From Cloacimonetes bacterium SCGC AAA252-N17 (GTDB lineage: Bacteria; Cloacimonadota; Cloacimonadia; JGIOTU-2), in contig ASNI01000028.1 of NCBI GenBank assembly GCA_000404785.1, positions 1-32,300 on the forward strand: 32,300 bases of DNA, given 5' to 3'. Shown here in pieces: positions 23,225 to 31,742 of the stretch (within the stretch, counting starts at the first letter, position 1; every line of letters begins with the position of its first letter). The notes under the pieces were generated by a model. It had not been told where the DNA came from. It saw only the letters and a program-made list of their open reading frames with translations, and made no database searches. Both the position numbers and the translations under genes were made by a program.

Positions 23225-25906
23225 ATGTTTACAAAGAAATTAGACAAACTTTTTAATCCAAAAGTGGTCGCGATCATCGGCGCTTCCGCAAGAGAGGGAA
23301 CAGTTGGTCATTCCCTGATGAAAAACATTATTGGGTCAGGATTTGACGGCATTGTTTACCCAATCAACCCAAAGCGTACCAATGTGTTGGGAGTGAAAGC
23401 ATACGCAAATATACATGATATTCCGGATAAAGTTGATCTTGCAATAATTGCCACTCCTGCAAAGACAGTTCCTACAATTGTTGAGGCATGTGGATATTCC
23501 GGTGTATCCAGCATTGTTCTTATCTCAGCAGGTTTTACAGAGATAGGTGAAGAAGGCAAGATGCTCACGAAACACATCTCCGCAACTTTGAGAAAATATG
23601 GAATGAGATTGATCGGTCCCAACTGTCTTGGTTTCATCAAACCCTCGATCCATCTTAATGCGACCTTTGCCAATAAAATGGCTCTGCCGGGAAAGATTGC
23701 TTTCATCTCGCAGAGTGGCGCACTTTGCACTGCAATTCTAGACTGGTCGGTAAAACAGAACGTGGGATTCAGCTATTTCGTTTCTATCGGCTCGATGATT
23801 GATGTGGGTTTTCATGATCTGATCGACTACTTTGGCACCGACCCGCTCACGACAAGTATTGTCATTTACATGGAATCATTGACCAATGCCAGAAGTTTCA
23901 TGAGTGCAGCAAGAGCATTTGCACGTAACAAACCGATCATTGTCCTCAAAGCAGGAAAAAGCACGGAAGGTGCACAGGCAGCAATGTCTCACACCGGAAG
24001 CCTGGCTGGCAATGATTTTGTGTTTGATGCTGCTTTTAAAAGGGCAGGTGTCATCAGAGTCAATACAATTGATGAGCTGTTCAACATCGCTCAATCACTG
24101 GCTATGCAGGAAAAACCTGCAGGCAATAAGCTCGCGATCATAACAAATGCCGGTGGTCCTGGTGTTATTGCGACTGATACTCTCATCGCCAAAGGTGGTG
24201 AGATAGCTCAATTATCGGATGAAACCATCGATGAACTGAATCAGTATCTTTCTCCAAACTGGAGCAAAGGCAATCCTGTTGACGTACTTGGAGACGCCGG
24301 ACCCGAACAATATGAAAAAGCGGTCGAGCTATGCGCAAAAGATAAAAACGTTGATGGTATATTAGTTATTCTCACACCACAAGCAATGACCGATCCAGGT
24401 GGTGTAGCAAAGAAAATTGCCGGTATTGGCAGAAAATGCAGAAAAACTTTGCTTGCCTCCTGGATGGGCGCAGATGATATTGAAGAAGGTCGGGAAATTT
24501 TGGAAAGCAACAAAATTCCAGTATATCAGACTCCGGAAGATGCAGTAAAATGCTTTATGTATATGTATGACTACTCTCGAAATTTGGAGATACTGCATGA
24601 AACCCCACCCCAAATACCCATTGAGTTCAAACCGAAAAAAGCTGAAAGTAAAAAGCTTATTGATGAAGTCCTTGCTGACAACAGAACCGTGATGACAGAA
24701 TTTGAAGCAAAGCAGTTGCTGAACTATTATGAGATCCCGGTAATAAAGAATGGACTTGCAAAAACAGAGGAAGAAGCAGTAAAATTAGCCGAACAGATCG
24801 GCTTTCCACTTGTTATGAAAATTGCATCACCAGACATTCTGCATAAAACAGATGTCGGTGGAGTTATACTGAACATTGTGAACAAGGAAGAAGCGCGAAA
24901 AGCATATACCAAGATATTGGAATCTTCCAGGGCGAAGGTACCCGACGCCGATATTAGAGGTGTTTTTGTCGAGCAGATGCTCAAAAGAAAATATGAGCTT
25001 ATCATTGGGTGTAAAAAAGATCCCATATTCGGTCCCACCATTGTCTTTGGTATGGGTGGTGTCGCAGTTGAAGTATTCAAGGATACTACTATTGGTTTAC
25101 CGCCGCTGAATATGGCTCTGGCTATGCGGATTATTGAAGACACGAAGATATACAAGTTGATAAAAGGATACAGAGGTATGCCTGGCGCCGATATAACTTC
25201 CATTCAGTTCCTGCTTTATAAATTTGCATACCTGATTATGGATTTCCCGCAGATCAATGAAATAGATATCAATCCCTTTGGAGTTGATGAACGCGGAGGA
25301 GTTGTACTCGATGCTAAAGTTATGCTGGATGATTCCGTACAGGTTGCAGAAGAATATCCATACAAGCATCTTGTTATCTCTCCCTGTCCTTCGGAATACA
25401 TCACTGAATTTACGATGAAAAACGGCGAAAAGGTAATTTTGAGACCGATCAAGCCCGAAGACGAGCTTATGGAGAAAGAGATGTTTTCCAATTTCTCCGA
25501 GAGAACACAAAGGTTCAGATTCTTCCAGCTTATTAAGGACATCTCTCATGATCAGCTCGTACGATATACGCAAATAGATTATGATCGTGAAATTGCTATT
25601 ATTGCAGAGGTTACAGAAAACGGTAAAAAAATGATGGCTGGCGTGGTCAGATTGATCGCAGATCAGTACAATGAGACCGCTGAGTTCGCTATTGTTATTG
25701 CTGATCCATGGCAAAATCTGGGACTTGGCAACAAGTTCACGGACTATATTTGTGAGATCGCCAAGGCAAGAGGAATTCAGAAGATCTATGCAAATGTCTT
25801 AGCTAACAATCATATCATGCTGCACATGTTCAAAGTGCGTGGATTCAGCATGACCAAGGTTGAAGACGGCTTTTATGCGGAACTGATCATCAACGAACCC
25901 AAATAA
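23225..25906 (+). CDS. Acyl-CoA synthetase (ADP-forming) fused to a GNAT domain
   Basis: An 893-residue protein from the ATG at 23225, which has AAAGGA upstream; an in-frame ATG at 23195 lies inside the previous gene. Domain order: CoA-binding Rossmann (about 5-135), two succinyl-CoA-synthetase-like regions (ISQSGALCTAILDW near 161, then EGAQAAMSHTGSLAG), ATP-grasp (about 480-700, FPLVMKIASPDILHKTDVGG), then a GNAT acetyltransferase (about 730-893, ending HIMLHMFKVRGFSM). His256 lies where the phosphohistidine of ADP-forming acetyl-CoA synthetases is found. Synthetase activity is therefore plausible, unlike Pat-type lysine acetyltransferases, in which that histidine is lost. It could make ATP from acyl-CoA in fermentation, acetylate proteins, or both. 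A strong terminator follows. Confidence 0.94.
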   Translation: MFTKKLDKLFNPKVVAIIGASAREGTVGHSLMKNIIGSGFDGIVYPINPKRTNVLGVKAYANIHDIPDKVDLAIIATPAKTVPTIVEACGYSGVSSIVLISAGFTEIGEEGKMLTKHISATLRKYGMRLIGPNCLGFIKPSIHLNATFANKMALPGKIAFISQSGALCTAILDWSVKQNVGFSYFVSIGSMIDVGFHDLIDYFGTDPLTTSIVIYMESLTNARSFMSAARAFARNKPIIVLKAGKSTEGAQAAMSHTGSLAGNDFVFDAAFKRAGVIRVNTIDELFNIAQSLAMQEKPAGNKLAIITNAGGPGVIATDTLIAKGGEIAQLSDETIDELNQYLSPNWSKGNPVDVLGDAGPEQYEKAVELCAKDKNVDGILVILTPQAMTDPGGVAKKIAGIGRKCRKTLLASWMGADDIEEGREILESNKIPVYQTPEDAVKCFMYMYDYSRNLEILHETPPQIPIEFKPKKAESKKLIDEVLADNRTVMTEFEAKQLLNYYEIPVIKNGLAKTEEEAVKLAEQIGFPLVMKIASPDILHKTDVGGVILNIVNKEEARKAYTKILESSRAKVPDADIRGVFVEQMLKRKYELIIGCKKDPIFGPTIVFGMGGVAVEVFKDTTIGLPPLNMALAMRIIEDTKIYKLIKGYRGMPGADITSIQFLLYKFAYLIMDFPQINEIDINPFGVDERGGVVLDAKVMLDDSVQVAEEYPYKHLVISPCPSEYITEFTMKNGEKVILRPIKPEDELMEKEMFSNFSERTQRFRFFQLIKDISHDQLVRYTQIDYDREIAIIAEVTENGKKMMAGVVRLIADQYNETAEFAIVIADPWQNLGLGNKFTDYICEIAKARGIQKIYANVLANNHIMLHMFKVRGFSMTKVEDGFYAELIINEPK

Positions 25907-25936
25907 GAAATCATCATATAAAATTGATAATATGTT

Positions 25937-25968
25937 TTGGGGAGTTTGGTTCTATGCCAGCTCCCCAA
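25937..25968 (+). terminator. Intrinsic terminator after the acyl-CoA synthetase gene
   Basis: TTGGGGAG (25937-25944) pairs with CTCCCCAA (25961-25968), followed by TTTTATATT. It ends the deacetylase-synthetase unit 30 bp after the stop. Confidence 0.85.
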
Positions 25969-26033
25969 TTTTATATTATACTTTCATTTGAAAACCGACT
26001 CAGCTTGCAAAGATGAATCGGGTTGAAATCATA

Positions 26034-26080
26034 GCACGCAGACCCACGCAGATTTAACTGATCCTCGCAGATAAAGAAAT
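26034..26080. repeat. Intergenic CGCAGAT-type repeat
   Basis: CACGCAGACCCACGCAGATT and the following CTCGCAGATAAAG repeat a CGCAGA core. On the other strand it reads as an ATCTGCG phrase similar to the repeats at 27547, 27840 and 28037. The remaining 25969-26202 gap holds no gene. Confidence 0.5.
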
Positions 26081-26202
26081 AATTTATTAGTTATCATTTT
26101 GTATTTTATCAATATTCGCTCCTCTCTCTCCGCTCTTCTCTCCACGCTGTGGTTACCAGCAACCCTACAAAAGAAAATATTATCTTCTCGCGTTTTTCCC
26201 AT

Positions 26203-27444
26203 CTACACTAAATAAGCAGGTAATATCCTTTCTTCTCTAGAAAAATCTTGCAGCATACTAATCGTAAAAATCTCTGCATCGGGATAAATCTTTTTAAATC
26301 TCCTTAAACTATAAGTTGTTACTTTGCTCCATTTTACTTCAAGTGCGTTGAGTTTTTCATTTTTTAATATAAAATCAATCTCCTGTCTGGATTTGGTTCG
26401 CCAGTAATTTATTTTTGTCATAGCATTTGATTTTTTTATCAACTGTGTAAAAATAAAATTTTCCAGTAATTCACCCCTATCAGAACGGAATTCCGGTTCG
26501 TTAAAATCTGAAATCAAAAAATTCCGCAATCCAATATCAAGGTAATAACATTTCGGGGTTTTACGCAATTCTGAAGATAAATTTTTATGAAACGGATAAA
26601 TCAACTTTATTATGTAACCCGCTTCTAGTACATTTAGATAATTTTCAAGTGTTTGTTTATTCAGCCGTGTCTCTGTTGCAAGTTGGGAGATATTCAGTTC
26701 TTTTCCCATAATTGCTGCTAACAATTTTACCAAATGATTAAATTGGGCTATCTTCTCAAGACGAAATATACTTCGTATATCTTTTAACACATAAGATTGA
26801 ACAATATCCTGCAAAATTTGAATTTTATCTTTCTTATTCTCCTGAAGAGCGACCTTTGGGAAACCACCATAAATTAAATATTCTCTTAATAAATAATGAA
26901 CTTTTTCTTTTTCAAAGCGAAGTGGGTCTTCTTTTAATTCAAATGGATTGATTTTCTGTAGCAACTCTGAGATTTTGTTTTCCTCTTTGAAACAGCAATA
27001 TTCTTCAAAAGATAACGGATAGAGTTCAAAAATAATCTTCCTTCCAACAAGTGAATCCTTGAATTGTTTACGGATTTGTAAAGAAGATGACCCGCTAAGA
27101 ATCAACTTATAGTTTTCAGAGTAATGGTCAACCATATATTTTATAATACTTGAAAAATCCGGAGCATACTGAATTTCATCAATAAAAATACAATTTCTGG
27201 TTTCATTTGATAATCCTTGATATTTTAAATAAGCCAAAAATTCATTAACTCCTTTATTTAGGATTGAAAGAAAAGTGGGATTTTCAAGGTCAAGATATAT
27301 GTATTGATTTTCAGGAAGTTCATTCATTAAATGTTTCATCAGAGTAGTTTTTCCTACTTGCCTGGCACCAAGAATAAAGATGGCTTCCGGGCTATGAAGC
27401 TTTTCTTTTATCTTACTTTCTAATGTTCTTGGATAATAAATCAT
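26203..27444 (-). CDS. AAA-family ATPase with C-terminal DUF4143 domain
   Basis: A 413-residue protein. The start is the ATG at 27444 with AGAGGTG directly upstream; the GTG at 27450 overlaps that site and is rejected. The N-terminal AAA_14 ATPase has Walker A GARQVGKTT (27-35), Walker B NCIFIDEIQ and LILSGSSSLQ. A winged-helix-like middle (ISQLATETRLNKQTLENYL) leads to the DUF4143 region, with FIFTQLI and then RQEIDFILK and NALEVKWSK, a PD-(D/E)XK-like pattern. These proteins are widespread and patchily distributed, and their function is unsettled. It stands alone between repeat-rich gaps, so it may be a mobile accessory gene. No partner gene is adjacent. Confidence 0.92.
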   Translation of the reverse strand: MIYYPRTLESKIKEKLHSPEAIFILGARQVGKTTLMKHLMNELPENQYIYLDLENPTFLSILNKGVNEFLAYLKYQGLSNETRNCIFIDEIQYAPDFSSIIKYMVDHYSENYKLILSGSSSLQIRKQFKDSLVGRKIIFELYPLSFEEYCCFKEENKISELLQKINPFELKEDPLRFEKEKVHYLLREYLIYGGFPKVALQENKKDKIQILQDIVQSYVLKDIRSIFRLEKIAQFNHLVKLLAAIMGKELNISQLATETRLNKQTLENYLNVLEAGYIIKLIYPFHKNLSSELRKTPKCYYLDIGLRNFLISDFNEPEFRSDRGELLENFIFTQLIKKSNAMTKINYWRTKSRQEIDFILKNEKLNALEVKWSKVTTYSLRRFKKIYPDAEIFTISMLQDFSREERILPAYLV

Positions 27445-27546
27445 TATCACCTCTTTTGAACCATATAGTTATGGGTATATAAAAATAGTCAAACTTTTTT
27501 TACATATTAGACCATAACCGAGCTTTCAATTCTCAGTGTATTCTTT

Positions 27547-27589
27547 TCAGCGTTTATCTGCTTTATCAGTGTTGATCTGTGTTATATTC
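27547..27589. repeat. TCAGCGTTxATCTG intergenic repeat, copy 1
   Basis: TCAGCGTTTATCTGCTTTAT followed by TCAGTGTTGATCTGTGTTAT. It has two internal half-units and closely matches 28037-28082. The 27451-28103 gap contains only repeats and the 141-bp element; no gene is supported. Confidence 0.8.
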
Positions 27590-27671
27590 TTTTTTTATAA
27601 CACGCCAGTCTTCTTCCTATAAATCGGAATACGCCTTGTCAGGCAGAACCACACGATCAAAAACAAAAAAC

Positions 27672-27812
27672 ATTGTCATCCTCGAGAGAGTGAAGCGACC
27701 GCCTGTCACAGCGTAATGAAATGAAGACGGAAAGGATCTCCCAAGAGGATAGATCAATGTTCTTGCGAGATTCTTCGTCTCCCGATGAATCGGGATCCTC
27801 AAGAATGACAAT
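27672..27812. mobile_element. 141-bp MITE-like element with terminal inverted repeats
   Basis: The left end ATTGTCATCCTCGAG and the right end CTCAAGAATGACAAT are inverted repeats matching at 13 of 15 positions. An internal palindrome CCCGAT-GA-ATCGGG lies near the right end. No coding capacity. Read from the right, its end (GTCATTCTTGAGGATCCCGA, then GAAGAATCT) recalls the GTCATTCTGAGCGAAGCGAAGAATCT-type dispersed repeats common in FCB-group genomes; this is from memory and unchecked. No obvious target duplication is visible. Confidence 0.6.
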
Positions 27813-27839
27813 TTTCTTTTTAAGGATTTATTAATTTAA

Positions 27840-27882
27840 TCAGCGTTGATCAGCCAAATCAGCAATAATCTGTGTGCTACTT
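27840..27882. repeat. TCAGCGTTxATCTG intergenic repeat, copy 2 (diverged)
   Basis: TCAGCGTTGATCAGCCAAAT followed by CAGCAATAATCTGTGTGCTA. The same two-part plan as copies 1 and 3, but more diverged. Confidence 0.7.
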
Positions 27883-27903
27883 AAACCTGAATCTGATGCA
27901 GAA

Positions 27904-27931
27904 CCACGAAAAACACGAAAATTTACGAAAT
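27904..27931. repeat. CACGAAAA-type short tandem intergenic repeat
   Basis: CCACGAAAAACACGAAAATT followed by TACGAAAT has three units with the core ACGAAA, spaced about ten bases apart. Confidence 0.55.
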
Positions 27932-28036
27932 AGTATTAAGAATGTATAAGATGAAGATTTGAAATTAATCCAAGATTCAAGTTTTCGCTTTCGCACTTTC
28001 GGGATGTTGAGTTACAAATAATTCATTTTAGCGTTA

Positions 28037-28082
28037 TCAGCGTTCATCTGCTTTATCAGCGTTAATCTGTGTGCTATTTCTT
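28037..28082. repeat. TCAGCGTTxATCTG intergenic repeat, copy 3
   Basis: TCAGCGTTCATCTGCTTTAT followed by CAGCGTTAATCTGTGTGCTA. It differs from copy 1 at only a few positions. It lies directly downstream of the decarboxylase operon's last gene, where a terminator would be expected but is not seen. Confidence 0.8.
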
Positions 28083-28103
28083 AATTTGAGTAATCTGTCC
28101 GTT

Positions 28104-29222
28104 TTAGTTCCCTAAAATTCCCCAGAGCACACCTGCTGCAACTGCAGAACCGATCACGCCGGCAACGTTCGGCGCCATTGCGTGCATGAGCAGGTAATTG
28201 GATTTATCATATTTCTGCCCTTCCTGCTGAACTACACGGGCAGAGTCCGGCACTGCGGATACTCCGGAAGCGCCAATAAGAGGATTTATTTTCGTCTTAA
28301 GAAATAGATTCATAATCTTGGCAAATAACACACCCGCAGCAGTAGCGATCGCAAAAGCAAATGCTCCCAAAACAAATATCTTTAACGATTTATAAGTAAG
28401 AAACACACTCGCTTGAGTACTTGCACCAACTGCAATACCCAGTAAAATTGTAACAATATCAGTCAACGCATTTCGTGCTACATTTGCAAGACGTTCTGTC
28501 ACACCGGATTCTTTAAGAAGATTTCCAAGGAAAAGCATTCCGAGAAGTGCTATTGCTCGTGGAGCAATGGCAGTGGTCACTAATAAAGCAACAAGAGGAA
28601 ATATTATCTTCTCGCGTTTATCCACAATGCGTGGGCTCTTCATCTTTATGACACGTTCCTTTTTTGTTGTCAGCAATCGCATGATCGGGGGCTGGATTAT
28701 CGGCACGAGCGCCATATAGGAATACGCAGCAATAGCTATTGGACCCAAAAGATGTGGTGCGAGCTGTGAGGAAAGAAAGATAGAAGTCGGACCATCTGCA
28801 CCGCCGATAATTCCAATTGCACCGGATTCAACAAGACTAAATCCAAGCAAGGTTGCACCGAAGAAGGTCGCAAAAATGCCGAATTGAGCTGCAGCACCAA
28901 GCAGAATAAGTTTAGGATTCGCAATGAGTGTGGAGAAATCAGTCATTGCTCCGATGCCGAGGAAGATCAAGGGCGGAAACAAACCGGTCTTTACACCAAA
29001 ATAAATATAGCTCATGACAGAGCCCTGATCATAGACTCCAGCAAAAGTACCGGGAACATTGCCAAGTATAATTCCAAATCCAATTGGAACGAGAAGCAAG
29101 GGTTCATAACGCTTTACGATACCCAGAGTGATGAAGATCAGCCCAACAACGATCATGATAAGATTGGTGTAGTGGAGGTGAGCAAAAGCAGTAGTACTCA
29201 AAAAGCTAAGAATTTCATTCAT
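28104..29222 (-). CDS. mmdB: Na+-transporting carboxylic-acid decarboxylase beta subunit
   Basis: The membrane subunit (372 residues, about ten hydrophobic segments) that decarboxylates carboxybiotin and exports Na+ in the OadB/MmdB/GcdB family. Asp143 in IIGGADGPTSIFLSSQ corresponds to the essential Asp203-type residue. GVSAVPDSARVVQ and NYLLMHAMAPNVAGVIGSA are also family signatures. The start chosen is the ATG at 29222, with GAGG nine bases upstream; a longer frame begins at a TTG and would overlap the biotin carrier further. It overlaps the carrier gene by eight bases. It is the last gene of the operon. Methylmalonyl-CoA rather than oxaloacetate is the likely substrate because the epimerase gene lies in the same operon. 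Confidence 0.96.
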   Translation of the reverse strand: MNEILSFLSTTAFAHLHYTNLIMIVVGLIFITLGIVKRYEPLLLVPIGFGIILGNVPGTFAGVYDQGSVMSYIYFGVKTGLFPPLIFLGIGAMTDFSTLIANPKLILLGAAAQFGIFATFFGATLLGFSLVESGAIGIIGGADGPTSIFLSSQLAPHLLGPIAIAAYSYMALVPIIQPPIMRLLTTKKERVIKMKSPRIVDKREKIIFPLVALLVTTAIAPRAIALLGMLFLGNLLKESGVTERLANVARNALTDIVTILLGIAVGASTQASVFLTYKSLKIFVLGAFAFAIATAAGVLFAKIMNLFLKTKINPLIGASGVSAVPDSARVVQQEGQKYDKSNYLLMHAMAPNVAGVIGSAVAAGVLWGILGN

Positions 29223-29658
29223 CTTTGCTTTCCTCAATTTCAACTAATAACTGATCTTCAAGAACTGATTCGCCTACCTTTACATTAACCTTCTTCACCT
29301 TGCCCTTGACCGAAGCGGTAATCTCAGACTCCATCTTCATGGCTTCCAGTATGACAAGCAGATCACCTTCATTCACTTCATCGCCCTCTTTGACCTTCAC
29401 ATCCAAAATAACACCAGGAAGTGGAGCTTTGACATTGCCCGGACTGAGCATAGAATCTACGCTCTTTCCGCTCAACGAAGGTTGCAGAGTAAGTATTTTT
29501 TTTGGTCGCTCAAGGACTTCGTTACTCTTTCCGAATTCCGGTTCCATTTTCACCCTATATGCAATACCGTTGATCTCAACTTTTGCGTTGATCCCATCAT
29601 ATTCTATGACGCGTCCTTCAAACTTTTCGCCATTAACTTCCATTTTATATGTTTTCAT
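29215..29658 (-). CDS. mmdC: Biotin carboxyl carrier subunit of the decarboxylase
   Basis: A 147-residue biotinyl protein. Lys108 in ILEAMKMES is the biotin attachment site, inside a C-terminal lipoyl/biotinyl domain that begins near VKAPLPGVILDVKVKEGD. The N-terminal ~60 residues are a small beta-rich assembly region rather than the Pro/Ala-rich linker of many MmdC proteins; the linker here (SLSGKSVDSMLSPGN) is short. It carries CO2 between the carboxyltransferase and the beta subunit. It lies 13 bp after the gamma subunit gene and overlaps the start of the beta subunit gene. Confidence 0.95.
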   Translation of the reverse strand: MKTYKMEVNGEKFEGRVIEYDGINAKVEINGIAYRVKMEPEFGKSNEVLERPKKILTLQPSLSGKSVDSMLSPGNVKAPLPGVILDVKVKEGDEVNEGDLLVILEAMKMESEITASVKGKVKKVNVKVGESVLEDQLLVEIEESKDE

Positions 29659-29671
29659 AAGTATCCAATAT

Positions 29672-30178
29672 TTAATCTTTTATGATTGGTGTGCTTCTTT
29701 GTATTATTGGTCTATTACCAAAACTTGCATTCGGCATCTGAAGTTTTGATGACTGCTGCCACGGGCTTATCTTTGCTCTCTTCATTGTGAGCAGCATTTT
29801 GCTGTGGTTCTCTACTTCATTTTCATGGAGAAATATTGTCATGATAACTGCGGTGAGCATTTTCTGATTCAGTGGGAGAACTGGTGCCCTTGGCCGTATT
29901 TGTGAGATTGAAACGATCTTCTTTTTGAGATTAAATTCTTTCTCGGTTTTGGACTGTCTCTTATCTTTCTTTTGCAGATGCTTTAGAAGGTCTATGATCA
30001 GCGCAACCAATACAAGACTGGCGAACACGATGACCATACCTGCGAATACAATGTTGCCTACTGTTGATTTTGAAGCAACATCCTCGTCCCCGGCTTCTGA
30101 AACCTCTGCGAAGCATGCAGAAGAGATCAAAACAAGAGCCAGAACAAGAAACAGGATTCGTAAGATCTTTGATTTCAT
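29672..30178 (-). CDS. mmdD: OadG-like gamma/delta subunit of the Na+-pumping decarboxylase
   Basis: A 168-residue membrane anchor. Residues 1-24 resemble a signal peptide (ILFLVLALVLISSACFA). A single membrane helix lies near 42-66 (IVFAGMVIVFASLVLVALII). A charged tail is followed by an AVIMTIFLHE-type helix and ends ISPWQQSSKLQMPN, resembling the SPW region of OadG/MmdD proteins. It stabilises the complex and links the carboxyltransferase to the membrane subunit. Its ATG overlaps the carboxyltransferase stop by one base (TAATG), consistent with coupled translation. Confidence 0.85.
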   Translation of the reverse strand: MKSKILRILFLVLALVLISSACFAEVSEAGDEDVASKSTVGNIVFAGMVIVFASLVLVALIIDLLKHLQKKDKRQSKTEKEFNLKKKIVSISQIRPRAPVLPLNQKMLTAVIMTIFLHENEVENHSKMLLTMKRAKISPWQQSSKLQMPNASFGNRPIIQRSTPIIKD

Positions 30179-31728
30179 TACAAAGGAATATTCCCGTGTT
30201 TTCTTGGAGGATTAGAATCCTTCTTGGAAGCGATCATTTCCATTGCCCGGATGAGTCTTCTGCGTGTTTCAGACGGTTCAAAGATATCATCAATATATCC
30301 CTTGGATGCTGCCTGATAGGGAGTTGCAAACATCTTCCTGTACTCATCTTCAATATCCTTGAGATATTCTTCGGGATTTTCTGCTTTTTCTGCTTCTTTA
30401 CGGAAGATGATCTCAACGGCTCCTTTGGGTCCCATTACTGCGATCTCTGCTGAGGGCCACGCATACACGAGGTCTGCACCCACATGTCTGCTGTTATAAA
30501 CGCAATAGGCACCACCATAAGCTTTTCGTATGATCACTGTGATCCTCGGCACAGTAGCTTCTGCAATTGCATAGAGAATTTTTGCACCCTCTTTGATGAT
30601 GCCACCATGCTCCTGGCTGACTCCCGGAAGGAATCCCGGCACATCTTCAAGAAAGAGAAGTGGTATATTGAAAGCATCGCAGAAACGGACAAAACGAGCA
30701 CCCTTCTTTGAGGCATTGATGTCCAGACATCCTGCGAGATATTCCGGCTGATTTGCCACAATACCAATGGAATGACCATTCAGGTGTGCAAAACCGACAA
30801 CAATATTAGGAGCGAAATATCGTGCTACTTCCATGAACTTTCCATTATCAACAATACTCTTGATGATCTCAACAACATCATAAGGTTTTGAGGGGTTGTC
30901 GGGAACAATTGTATTAAGATTTTCACAAACTCTGTCAATAGGATCAGCACAAGCGACAACAGGGGGTTCTTCAAGATTGTTATTGGGAATATACTGCATG
31001 AGATTTCGTATCAGAGAGTAGGTTTCCTCTTCTGTTTCTGTAACGAACTGCGATACACCACTCTTCTGAGCATGTACCATTGCGCCGCCAAGCATTTCAG
31101 TGGTCACGTCTTCATGTGTAACTGTTTTTACGACCTTGGGACCGGTCACGAACATGTAGCTGTTCTTTTTATTCATTATGATAAAATCTGTGATCGCAGG
31201 CGAATACACAGCACCACCTGCACAGGGACCAACGATTGCAGATATCTGGGGAACAACACCGGAAGCCATCACATTCCTATAAAAAATATCTGCATATCCT
31301 GCAAGAGAATCGACACCTTCCTGAATACGAGCGCCACCGGAATCATTCAGTCCGATAAGCGGAGCACCCATCTTCATTGCCATATCCATGATCTTACAGA
31401 TCTTCTCGGAAACGGTTTTGGAAAGCGAGCCACCAAAAATCGTGAAATCCTGAGCATACACGTACACAAGACGTCCATCAATGGTTCCGCATCCGGTGAC
31501 TATGCCGTCGCTGAGGAATTTCTGATCCTGCATATCAAAATCCGTGCAGCGATGAGTAACGAACATATCGAATTCTTCAAAACTGTCCAGGTCGACCAAT
31601 AATTTTATTCTTTCGCGCGCAGTAAGTTTCCCTTTTTTATGCTGAGCGATTATTCTCTTCTCTCCTCCACCAAGGTGAGCTTCTGCACGACCTGCTTTTA
31701 ACTGTGCCAAACGTTTTTCTCTGTCCAT
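30178..31728 (-). CDS. mmdA: Methylmalonyl-CoA decarboxylase carboxyltransferase subunit
   Basis: A 516-residue acyl-CoA carboxyltransferase (MmdA/PccB family) that moves the carboxyl group from methylmalonyl-CoA to biotin, or the reverse. The N-terminal crotonase-like half has DSGGARIQEGVDSLAGY and VGPCAGGAVYSPAITDFI. The C-terminal half has IIRKAYGGAYCVYNSRHVGA and AVMGPKGAVEIIF. The length is standard. AGGAG lies six bases before the ATG at 31728. With the epimerase 14 bp upstream and the membrane subunits downstream, a Na+-pumping methylmalonyl-CoA decarboxylase is the best reading. A soluble propionyl-CoA carboxylase is less likely because no biotin carboxylase gene is present. Confidence 0.96.
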   Translation of the reverse strand: MDREKRLAQLKAGRAEAHLGGGEKRIIAQHKKGKLTARERIKLLVDLDSFEEFDMFVTHRCTDFDMQDQKFLSDGIVTGCGTIDGRLVYVYAQDFTIFGGSLSKTVSEKICKIMDMAMKMGAPLIGLNDSGGARIQEGVDSLAGYADIFYRNVMASGVVPQISAIVGPCAGGAVYSPAITDFIIMNKKNSYMFVTGPKVVKTVTHEDVTTEMLGGAMVHAQKSGVSQFVTETEEETYSLIRNLMQYIPNNNLEEPPVVACADPIDRVCENLNTIVPDNPSKPYDVVEIIKSIVDNGKFMEVARYFAPNIVVGFAHLNGHSIGIVANQPEYLAGCLDINASKKGARFVRFCDAFNIPLLFLEDVPGFLPGVSQEHGGIIKEGAKILYAIAEATVPRITVIIRKAYGGAYCVYNSRHVGADLVYAWPSAEIAVMGPKGAVEIIFRKEAEKAENPEEYLKDIEDEYRKMFATPYQAASKGYIDDIFEPSETRRRLIRAMEMIASKKDSNPPRKHGNIPL

Positions 31729-31742
31729 GTATCTCCTCGCTC

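Noticed and set aside
25097..25714. A 205-residue minus-strand frame in the acyl-CoA synthetase gene
   Set aside because: Antisense shadow of the ATP-grasp and GNAT-linker region.
27600..27812. A possible CRISPR-like or coding origin for the repeat-rich gap
   Set aside because: Repeats are few, irregularly spaced and divergent, there are no uniform spacers, and no cas gene is nearby.
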